From contig JACATO010000334.1 in the NCBI GenBank assembly GCA_018389105.1, positions 682,001 to 746,000 on the forward strand: 64,000 nt of DNA, written 5' to 3'. This DNA comes from Nautilus pompilius. Its lineage: Eukaryota; Mollusca; Cephalopoda; Nautilida; Nautilidae. A program made the translations under genes and the position numbers. Shown here one piece after another: positions 49,101 to 61,100 of this stretch. Every line of letters begins with the position of its first letter. Within the stretch, counting starts at the first letter, position 1. Under the pieces are notes generated by a model, which was not told where the DNA came from, did not search any database, and was given only the letters and a program-made list of their open reading frames with translations.

Positions 49101-52100
49101 TTATAGCAATGGCATGATTTTTTTTTTCATCCCACCACTTTTCAGCTGAGATTATTGCTCTTCTTTGTACATCAAGAGCCTTTAATGGGGATCATTAGGG
49201 AGCATGGTGCCACAGTTGTCTGCTGGGCAGCATTGCTAATCTTGCCTATGAGGACTCTAACACTCCCAACTAGCAGAGAACTCTCTACTAGAATCCTTAG
49301 TTTTTCAGATGTGGAAGGAAACTGGAGCCAGAGGGAGCCCATTTGGCCAGCTGGTGAGGAAGAGTGAGAAGAAACCATGATGCCAGGGAGGTTGTCATGC
49401 CATCAAGTCCCCCACAGGAAATCGTAGACCTTAGCGGTCTACTGTGGGACTACTTTATATTATAAAGAAATAGCTGAGAAAAACTGACAAATTTACTGTT
49501 TATTGGAATATTAATGTTAGAAATGACCATTAGTCCTTATTGTTCCTTAACAAACATAAATGTGAAATTATTTATCATGCATTTGCTTAATTTAAATTCA
49601 TTTGCTTGCTGAGGAGGCAGTAAGACATTGTGTCTTATACATTTCACCAAAGAGAAAACTTGCCCAATAGTTTGATTTTAAAAGTTTAATATTGTAAGTA
49701 AAATTAAAACTAAATCAGTTCATCTGTGAACATAGTGTGCTGTGCTTACTAAATCAGTCCACTTAGTTACACCTCTTCAGTCTTTGACTGGGAAAAAACA
49801 TGCAAGAAGGATAACAATCTTACTAAGAATGAGTCAGTAACCACATTTTGATATGCATAGTTATCCTGATAATTTAATCAGTTTACAGTTATGGGCTGTA
49901 GTATTTCTAGTGTAGATAGCCAAAAAAGAAGTTTGCAGTTGTCCACGCACTCAGAGACCCATGATTGTTTTTGTAAATTTTCATCAGAAGTAGATGATTA
50001 GTTCAGGTATTTCTTACGTTTCAGAACATTTTTTACTTTCACCATCATCAGGGTTCAGTCCTGAGAAGGATGATAGGATGTTAAGCTGTGGTTACAGGTG
50101 GCCTGGGCATGTTTTTCCTTGTGTAGTGTAGTTCATCAGTCCTTTATCCTAATGCAGCCTGGTGGACATCATTCCGGAAATTTAACCCATCAGTTGTGCC
50201 ACTGGGTATGAGAAACACCAAAGGTGATTTAGTGCAATAACTGAAGAACTGTGCCTTATTCCAGCTTTATATATTTATTTTATGTATTATAATTCGGAAA
50301 GTGATTAGAATTGTTTTCATCATCGTTGTCTTAATCACTTCCTCAATTTTTTAAAGTAGATTCCAACTTCTCTCAGCTTCCATCTTTGGGTCTACCTAAA
50401 AGTGGGAGGGGAAAAGAGGGGAATCTGATAGGCTATGAGGCATTATAAAAAAAAATTTTAATATTACCAAAAATAAACCTTATGTGCATAAGATTAAAAT
50501 AACCTGAGAACATCATATTCATAAAATTTGATGTGTAAAATGTCACTTATCTTTAAAACGTCCATTTTTGTAATGCCATTGAGGATGGCCATTAGAAATC
50601 TCTGGCCAACTTCTTTTATTATAAAGTGCTTCACTGTAACTTGCTGGAACTAAATGCAACTTGTAGGCTTTGAGGAGTTAACTGGAAGGTACACACACAT
50701 GCTAGCACAGTTTGACTGCACACCATCTGGTTTGCAGTCTCAAACTAAAATGTCCGAAGTTTGTCAGGTACCATGTGTAAGGAGACTGCACAAGAGCCCT
50801 ATCAAGACTCTGGCTACTTCTGTTGAGGGTCAACTGTGATCTGTGCTAGCAAACAGAATGAATGATTCTACTGACATAGATACATTCGATGAGGATGGCA
50901 CTGATGCAGCTACAAATTCTGAATAAACTAGTTATGTATTGGAATGATACATGATTGAATTCCTTATACAGTTGCATTATGGGCATTCCTATTTACTCAA
51001 GATGTACACTATGTATTGTGTAAAATAGTTATTAGTATGGCCAGTGAGCAAGTTACATCTTGAGAAATTGTTCATGTTTACTGTAACTCTTAGTCAGATG
51101 AGCAAACTCCAACATCAATGTGACAGTATTCTTTCATCGATGAACCTGGCCAATGGAACACAGTGCCAAACAAGGGGATCAATTTGTAATTCAAACACTG
51201 TTTCTTCAACTTTCTCTCTGGTCAAGCAGAAATCAGGTATGGTATAGAGGATTTATTCTATTGCACCATTCATATTAATACTTAAATATTATTTTAAAAA
51301 TTTTAAAAAAAAGCATCACAGGTTTTTAAGCAGATGGCAGATTCTGAAAGTAAACTGTGTACAAATATATATGTCAATATTTTTTTAGAAAGTTTTTTAA
51401 ACAAAATATCTACCCAAGTTTGTGTGTGTGTGTGTGTGTGAAAATATCATACAGAACTAAATGTAACTACATGTGTTTAATTTTAAATTAATAAAGAAAG
51501 ATTTAATTGTTTAAATTCATTTGTTGTTTATACTCCTTAAGCAGCAAAGTTTTTTATTTTGTATTTTAAACCTCATTTTGTTTCTTCCTAAAGATGAAAA
51601 ATTGAGTTTATAAATTTGAAAGGAAAAAAAAAAATTTTATCATAGAATACAAATTGTAAGGTTTATAGAACTGTTGATTGATTCTGTATACTACCTGTAA
51701 GCAGTTTAAGCTCTTTCATTATTTAGATTCTGTTCTAAGTTGATTGCATGGTCTATCTCATACTTTTGGATTACTCTGTTATTACTACTATTTTTTTTCT
51801 CTCTTAATCAGAAAGACTGAGTTACTCTGGAAGCATCAGTCAAGACAAATATGAAAAATGGGAAATGCCGTTTCATTTTATGTGCATAGGGACTTTACGG
51901 TAGGAAAGAGTTAACTTATTCATTTGTTTAGTTAAAAAAACAAATGATGTTTTGAATACAAAAAAACAAATATTTTGTTTCATATTATGTTTTGTGTAGT
52001 AAATTTGTTGTAATATATTTAGCAGGCCAAGAAAGGGAAAAAAGAAGGAGATACTGAATCTTATTAATGATTTTAATTCTCACTTTTAAACATGATTTTC

Positions 52101-55100
52101 AATTTCTGATAACAAAGGAGATAGTCTTTTTTGTTATAGGTTAGTCTGAGTAATAATTGCTTTTTAGTCGTAGTAGTATTAATAATAATATTGATTTTCA
52201 AGAATCATCTACCAAAAATTGATATATCTTATATGTATATATTTATTTCCAAAGTTTTAATTTCTGAAAAAATTTGACATTTTTCAAAATATGAATTTAA
52301 AAGAAGGAACTCTGATGAAAAGACTTCTTAATTAATTTACTTTATATGTAATGAAATATTTGTAATATTTTATTTCCATCATTAATTTGATGTTAGTAAT
52401 TTTGATTGTGAAATCATAAATGGCTCATTAATGCATATGTCAGAACTGTACACTGCTGCATTGTTGCTTTTAGTTCCATTGTTGTTTTGTCCGGATTTTT
52501 TATTTTTACTTTATTGTGGTCATTGTCTTACTCTAGGGGTCACAAGGATGTGGTTTTTTGGCTCACCTGCAATAAGCACAAGCTTTACTCGGCAGGAGCT
52601 GACAGAGTGATCAAGGTGTGGGATTTGCATCACTTGGCCAAGGGATGTCTACAAACCTTGCACAGTCACTCTGGAGTGGTAAGCTGAAATGTCTATCTAC
52701 CCTGCTGTGGCCAGAAGCCATTTTCTCATTGTGCAAATTCAGAAAAAAGAAAATAGTTTCATTAATAGAAGTCACTTTTCCACGCTTAGAGGGGCGACAG
52801 GAAAGAATTATCTCCCCTTTGTATTCTATTCACGCGTGTGAATAAGTAGCCCCTAAGAGAGACCTTTTTATTAGATGAATTAAATAAATATAGACCAGAA
52901 TCTTTGGAAATACATTTTTCTGAGCAAATTTAGAATTTCGAGTTTGAAGAAACAAGTGTAATTAGAAAGTCACAAGGTGCCCAAGTAAGAACAAAGTTTT
53001 TCTTTACCTACAGGTAACGTCTATTGTTTTATACAATTCCTTAACATTTAAATTCTGAATCATCGCTCCGAAATTCTGTCAGGAAAAAAATTTGATAAAT
53101 TTTTGAATCATGAAAATTTATACACGGTACGAAGCAAAATAAAACAACCTTGTACTCAAAATACCAAGGGAAACAACTCCACTACTATAAAACATTCCAA
53201 GGGAAGCAACTATAATGTTTCAAAATATATAGGTTTGCTTTTATGGTGATAGATTTCCTACCTTCATCCACTTTGATTTTTGTGTTGTGATTCAGTTTTC
53301 GTGGTTAAAAAAAAAGGAAAAGGGAATAAATTATGACAAAAGCCATGTAATATAAACCTGGTTTACAATGTCGCTTGCTAGATAAGTATCTTATTCCAAC
53401 ACACTGCATTGTCTTGATTTTGTTTCGTTGATAGAGGGCAGGGAGTTTCTGGCATATTTTATGTTTGCAGTGTTTGTGTCAGGCATGGATTGAGTTTTGT
53501 TGTTATTCCTGCTGATGTCTTGTGTGTGCTGTGTGTTCTTCAAGAAGCACTTTGCTGTTTGTGCTGTTTGTGGAGGTCCATTGGCTGAATAGGGCAGTGG
53601 TCACAACTGGGCAGTCTGGACTGTGCTGTTTGTGTGTGAAGGGCTCTAGGTGATGTATCCAGCTCCTTGCACTAAGCATTAGATGGCTGTGCAAGTGTGG
53701 CAGCACCTCTAGTTTATCTACAACTGATACTTGCAAAGTGCATGTTTTCTTCATTACCCTTACTGTTGTCAAACTGTTGGGTGTTTCCACCACAGTTGTG
53801 GCCTATGCCCAAAGCATGGCTTTTGTGACTGACAACACCTGTGGCATTGTTTCTGCCAAAGACTTGCTGAAACAGATCTGGGTCTCTTGGCACAAGCATC
53901 TGACAGGCTCAGAAGATCTGCTTCTTCTTTTCTCTGAGTCCTGCAAGACAAACTGGTCAATGATGATCTGGTTACTGCCAAGAAGCTAGACCACTACTGG
54001 TTCTTCTTAAATAACTTTCCTAATTGCCTGTCACATATCACCCTCCTAGATGTGGACCTCTGGGAAGTGGGAATGTGAATGTTCTTGTTCCAGGTATGTT
54101 TCCTTTATTGTGCAGCTCTGGTTCTGAATTTTGTCACAGTGTCCTTTAGAGTAATAAGATATTTTAAGAATCTTTTCATCTTTATTATTGTTTTCCATTG
54201 TTGCTCTATGATAATGGACCATTTTTTCTCACTCAGAAATTTTTGCTACCTATGTGGGTCCCTTGAAAGTGGTCAGTTACATGCTGAGACCCAGTTCAGG
54301 TGGCTGTTTCGTAGTGTAGGTTCATTTGATTTGGGTCACAAATTGGATACAGGCCATAAATAATGGCTATTACCAGGCAGAAATTCTCAAGGGATGATGG
54401 TCTATGCTTACAAGGATGTTGGATTTAGTGGCTAAAGCTGTCTTCACAACTGGAGCACCCTGGTATCAGTCACTTTTCACAGGGTCAAACTTAAGTGTCA
54501 TCATTCTGCTGCCAAATGGACTTAATCAGCAACAGAAACCAGTTTTCAGGAATGCCATTAATGGGGGCATCGGTTTATTCACTGTCCCTTGGTCACCCAG
54601 CCAGGGGGCACTCACAGCAGGTTTTCCTTGTTTATCTCACTGCTGTATGTAATGTGGCTTGGTTTAATATATGTGTATGATTAGTCAGAATCTGACTATG
54701 AAATATTTTGATATTATATACACACAAACAACTTTATAGTAAGTAGATGGAGGTGTCTTTACTTATATACTGTACTTCTAAAGAGAACTTTATAAAAAAA
54801 ATGAAAGTGCAAATATTTCTTGTCATAAAATATTATCGAGGTTACGGTAAACTTAGTGAAATTTTTCTGCTACTTTAAACTTATGATGGAAACTGTAGAT
54901 AGTATTAATTGTGTTTATTTCTTTCAGATTCATTCCATGGTGGTGGTAGCGGGTGGTAGTCTGTTTTCTGCAGGATCTGATTTATCAATCACAAAGTGGA
55001 ATCTGGAAAATTTATCAGAAAAACCAAGCGTTTACCAGGTATTGTGTGCAGGTTACTTTGCTTAGGTACTTCAAATATTAAAAAGGAAATTTGTAAGCCT

Positions 55101-58100
55101 TTTCATCAAGCCCAAAATACTCAAAAAAATACAAAACTACTCTTTCTTCTGTCAGCCGAACGTGTGAATCACCAGCCATCAGCGATCAGAAGGTTTACAG
55201 GCCTGGAATAATCAGCCCCCTTCGGTGATACCATCCAGGGATTTCCTTAACTTTATGAATGTTGTAGTTTAAGTTTGCATTTTTGTTCTAGATCTGCTGT
55301 AATCAGTTGACTTTGTAGATCCAACAGAAATGCTGCTACAAGCCGGCAGTATTTATAAAGGGAGCTTCATTTTGTTTTTTGCTTTGTTTTTTTTTTTATA
55401 TATCATATTTCGTGGTTGCAGCAAATTTTGGTTAAAGTTCATGCATAATTAAGTTTTGATAAAAATTCCCACCAAAATTGTTGAGTTTTATTATTATTGG
55501 TAGTAGGTTAGGGATTGGTTATTTTGAACTAAGATAAATGTGAATTATCTCCCTTTGTTTTGTTTTTTTTTTTTTTGATGGTACCAGATTAAAAAAAAAA
55601 CTCAAATGTTACTTAGTAATGAGTAAGGTAATGAACGACTTACTGAAATTTCCCTTCTAGATGATGCATATCTAAACGATATGTAGCAGACTGGAAGGGT
55701 GTGGTGGAGAATTTTTCTAGAAAGCATCAAGATCTTGCAAATTTTGATGTTAAGATTACAGATTGTGCTGATCAGAATCGCAGTCATTCAATGTACCTTT
55801 GTCATATATTACACCATCAGGTTTCTTTGCCATCTGAATTCATATCTGAAACGTTTATTTGCTATGAAAAAACGATGTGGTTGCTTTTAAACTGCTTTTG
55901 GCCATTATGTCAGCTTTTTATGTTGCTTTTATTATCTTCAGTAGTTTGTTTGCTTAAATATGGAAAACCATGTCATTTTACCCAGAATGCACACGACAAT
56001 CTCATCTGTTCCATGCGTGCCTCAGATGATTACCTGTTTACCTCATCTTATTCCATGATTAAAGTGTGGGACCTCAAGTCATTGATCTTGAAGCATTCCA
56101 TGCCAGGACTTCATCACTGGGTCAGATGTATGGCACTCAACATCACCAAGGTAATGATAAATTATTTGAGGGATTAGCTTGAAGACAGTTACCTGAGTTC
56201 TTTTAAAAAGTTCATTAAACATTTTAGGTTTAATTAACAATCTTTTTAGGCCATTTTATCTGAACTGTTCTAAAGAAGGATGGAAAATTGAATAGCTTGT
56301 CCATTCTTCACTTATACTACATACCAGATTATTTACACCTGTTTGCTATGATGTTATTGTGTGTCTAGCCTAATATTGGTGAAGTTTTCCTTCAAGACAG
56401 AGTGCTAATTAGTAATTAATCAATTAGAATGTAAAAGTAATTTGGCTAGATAGGACTAACTCTCAGTGTGCGTGTTGAATGTGGTGTTTTACTACTGATT
56501 CTACAATAAATATCAAACAATGCATTTCTATTATTTACCCATCAGTATGTATGTGGCTTGTTCATTTGTTTTTCAAATTTTCTCACAGTTGGATAGTATA
56601 TACAAGGGTCTTTCTAAAAGTAAAGGCAATTGATAAATAAACATAAGTGACCAGGTGTCATTTTTTTGGACTGTGTCACTTCTCTACATAGTTCTTTCTT
56701 TTTTTACAACACACATAGTTTAGCAAACCACAAGTTTCTCGATGCCACCCTGGTGAAAACGTTTTGGTTGCTGTGTAAGCCTCAACTGCACTGCCTGTTT
56801 AACCTCATGATCACTGGCAAACCTTTGACCCCCTCCCCAGAAGAAACTTTCAGGGGTCCAAGAATTGTGGCAAATAGTTTTAAGGAAACTGATGTAATGC
56901 TATAAGATACTGAGAATAGAAAGGTGTCCTGGTGGTGTGGTGAACTAAAGTTGGCTCAGAAAAAGTCAAAATTTAACAGCCAACAGCTCAAGCCACTTTT
57001 ACAGTCCAAGAAATAGAAATGCTTACCACAAAACTTTCATTATAAATTAACATCATCATACTCCAAAACAGTTCTAAAGGCTAAATTCTAATGATGATGG
57101 GGATGGGGAAAGATTCCTAAAACAGGTCCATTCATTAGTTCTGTGAGCAATAAGGAATCCCTGAACTATCCCTCTGCTTTTGTAAAGTTATCTGTTTTTA
57201 ATATGAACAAAAGTTGTAAGCTGCTTGGACACTTGTTCCACTTCAGGATCAGAGATGTGCAAAATCTGAAGCAACTTTGTGTTTGAGTTTTGCAGGACAC
57301 TCTGTACAGCGGGAGCCACAACTCTATCAATGTCTGGAAGATAAAAGAATTTAACCTGGAAGAAAAAATTAACCACAATTACGGTTCCCTCTATTCTCTG
57401 GTTGCTACAAAATTGTATTTGATCGCAGGTGGGTTGTTTGCTTTCTTTTTGGTGCCAAAACATTTCATAAAAGGGACCTACTACCCACATTCTTCTCAGT
57501 AACCCCTCCCTTCCAAGGTCTTTGCCATTTAATGCTACACATCACTAACCTGTTAAAACAGCGTGTTTCATACAGGATGGGGGACTAGATCCCAATTTGA
57601 TGAGGCGCGTGAGTGAGACAGCATATGCAGGGTTTGTTTCCATTTTATGGCCAAGAAATTGTAAAAATCAACTGTGTTTCCTAAACAATACTTTATGGTC
57701 AACTGAAATTTTTTAGTTGATAATGGATGAAGTCACGGTTCGCTTTTCCTAAAATGTCTACTTGAATTTAATATGAAATCACATTCATGAACATCTACAA
57801 AATCAGTTTGTAAAATTTTTTAGCTAGTCTTGCTTTAAAAGTGCTTAAGAATATTAGAATGAAAAGTGTTTTCTTTAAAATTATTTTGTGGCTTCTGTGT
57901 ATGAGTGCATAAAAGTGTAATTAAATCAAGAAATTACAATGTTAACTTAATAGAGTCGAGATGCATCACATGTCTACTGGCAGCTGTAATTGTGGGCTTA
58001 ACAATTAATTTGTCCAGTATAAAGGAGGATGTTTTAATGAAAAAATCTCCTGTGTCAAAAGTTTGAAGTAAAGAAAAGAAATATATATGGGTTTCATAAC

Positions 58101-61100
58101 AGTCATATGCTTATAGATGTGTATCATAATGAACTTTTACATACAATATATGGAATATTTTATTTGTGGGTCTATAATTAGGACTGATGTCTGTCTGTAT
58201 GTTATTATTTATTGTATTACCATCTTGATAACCTGAAAAAAACAAAATGTTACTATTTTTCTTTCAGGCACTTACAACAAAAATATTGCTGTGTTTGACA
58301 TCAACACAAAGCAACAAATACACCACCTAGTGGGCCATATTGCTTCAGTAAATGCGCTAGTTGTGTCTCCTTCGGAAAAATTTCTTTTCTCTGGGTCAGG
58401 AGACAAAAGCATTAAGGTTGGTATTAGTACCAAATCTAAAATGACTTCAAAATGTTTACACTCATTCTGATGCCGTATAAATTTCTGCTGCTTGTAGAGG
58501 CCTAAAGGTTTTGAAATCTCTTTTGGAGAATAATGCACTAAGGTACATAAGAATCTTTGATGTTTGTGGTACATCATACATCGCTAGGTGCTATGTATAA
58601 GGTATATGAGAGACATTCCTCTGTCAGACATTTAAAAAATGGCTTTTGGTAGTAGTTTAGTATCTGACTTGGACAGCTTTAGCAAACCAGGTAGAAGCAA
58701 AATGTATAAATACAAGGGATGTTCAAACGTAACATGGCTGAAGTAGCATTGCTGTAATGGAATTTGGCTCCTGTGTCTACTTTGAATTTCCTTAGTATGT
58801 TTTAAAAGCTTTCTGCTCTTTTAATTATTTATATCTAATTTTAAAGTAGTTTACTGTTGGCAGAGAAGATTTTTGATTTATAACCCACAACCTGGGAAAG
58901 AAACCTATGCTGACTTTTTAGGGATATTATAGGAAGATAACTATAGCACCAAAGAATGCATTGCATTCTCATGAATTAAGCAAAAAGTAAAATCAAATTT
59001 GTAGAATTTTAATTTAAAATAAATAACCTTTTCAGGATGTGGCATATTGTTTGAAAAAGGATGCATGTAGATAATTTAATGAGCAAAAATGCATGCTTCA
59101 CCTAAAACTTGTTTGTTCCACACTGTATCGTATGTAAAGGGCAAGTGCAGATTCTAGTCAGCAGCAGACCTTTCTGGCATCGTTTCTCCTCACTCTTCAC
59201 CAGCTGGCCATGTGGGTTCGCTCCCAGCCACTGCTCGAGAGCCCCAAACTGTACCAAAGCTAATAGCCTAAACCTTTCTCCTCTTCTTTCTTAAGTAGGT
59301 TTGGGATTTAGAAAAGATGCTACCCATCCAATCTCTTTCACGGCACAGTGACAGCGTCAACACACTTAGTCTCTATGGAGATTTCCTGCTCAGCGGATCA
59401 TCAGATCATGAGATCAAAGTAAGTGGTGACAACGACGTTTATTCAATTTGAGGAAACTCGTCTTTACTTTGCCTTAATGACTGACATAAATGACCAAAAG
59501 ATCCCCATCTGTACATGGTACTCACCTGATAATTAATACCTTTTTTTTTTTGTATTTATTGACATGCCACTAACATTTAAGATACTTTTGCTAGTTCTTT
59601 ATTCCATCTGTCTTTAAAGATGATGCCAAGATTACATTTTTGTCCATTGCATGTCCTTGTAGTATCTAGTAATAACTGTAGAAAGATAAATTGAGTTTGT
59701 TGCTAGAAAGGAAATGGAAGTAGGACGGAATGATGAGCGGAGCCTGCCATTCTACTCGGGTGTGACACTGACACATCCTCAATATTTCTTTTCCCTCTGG
59801 CATTTGAAGTCATAACCCTTGGTTAGCAGAAAAATTCTTCATTAAAAGTAAATCTAGGGTTATGTATTATTTATGTATTTATTCTTTTTGGAGGGGTGGG
59901 GAGTTTGCTAGTACTTTCTCTAAAAGCATCCTATGTAGGTTGGAGAATGAATGTTCATCTACAATTGGAACTCTTGGTTTTTAATCCAATTCACAGTATG
60001 GGCTTTGCTACCATCTTTCCAAGGAAGACTGATATTTATGTGAATAGTAATATCACTAGATGTGAATAAAACACTATCAGACAGCTTCTCTGAACTGCTG
60101 GAGCACCCTTCTCTTCCTGTTTATCTACTACTGCTGCCTTTGTGCCCAAGATCTGCCTCTTGAACTTTTTTTGTTTTTTTACCAAACCTCAGCAGCAACA
60201 TGTCAGCATTGTAGGGATTCTAGCTTTCTTTTTAATTATCAGCAGGTGTACAGTTGTTTCAGATTTAACACACCCTGCCATTCCTCCCTGGGGGAGGGGG
60301 AAGGGGAATTTCACCCTTTATTATTATTTTTTTCTTCTGCAAATATTGTCATCTCCAGCTTCGCATACACACGTCTCGTGAGACTTCACCGTGCCACGGA
60401 AGCTGCATCTTCAACGGGGAGTAACCCCTCCCCCCCCACAAGAATTCTTCATTTAGTTGTTCTTAGGGAACAAATTCTTCAGGCCCAGCCACACCGAGGC
60501 TGTTACACCACTCAGCCGCATCTTTGGAAATTTTAAAGAAGCAACCTGTAAAACTTGTAAACTGACAACTTTATGGATGTTGAGAAAACTTGGATTCAGA
60601 TTCTGTGCACTTGTTGCTTTATTCTTTTTTTTTTTTTGTAATCCTAAAAAAAAAAAATATATAACAGTCAACTAAAATAGTTTAAAATTACAAGAAAAAA
60701 AATTGGTTATATTATTATTATTTTATCTATTCAGATGTTTAAACATTTCCCTCTTCACATGGTGTCCTGATGGATACTGCAGCAGCATTTCTCCTTGTAA
60801 TGAGTTCTCTGGCCATGACACACACATTAAAGGAGAAGCGGAGGTCTGTTGTCAACTTTCACATCTGCTTATTGATCACAGGACTTTACAGGTACAGTCA
60901 CGTGGGAAAAAAGAGCAATAGAAATGCACCTCATGAAGGAGCTACCAGAATAAAGTTAGGTTCTATCCTTACAGTAACAGGGCAAGCACACACTTATTCT
61001 CAAACAAAGGAGCCTTTTAAACAGACCCCCCCCTACAGGACAATAGGTTTTGATGGCTAGCCAGGTGTCTTTGAGTAATTACTATTCCAGTTGTATCATT

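Noticed and set aside
59999..60034. Alternative last exon YGLCYHLSKED
   Set aside because: In phase, but the WD40 strand is not restored, and the acceptor ATTCACAG has a poorer tract.
60735..60770. Alternative last exon MFKHFPLHMVS of the TRAF7-like gene
   Set aside because: In phase with a good acceptor (ATTCAG), but it does not supply the V-aromatic strand that completes WD40 repeat 7; 61903 does.
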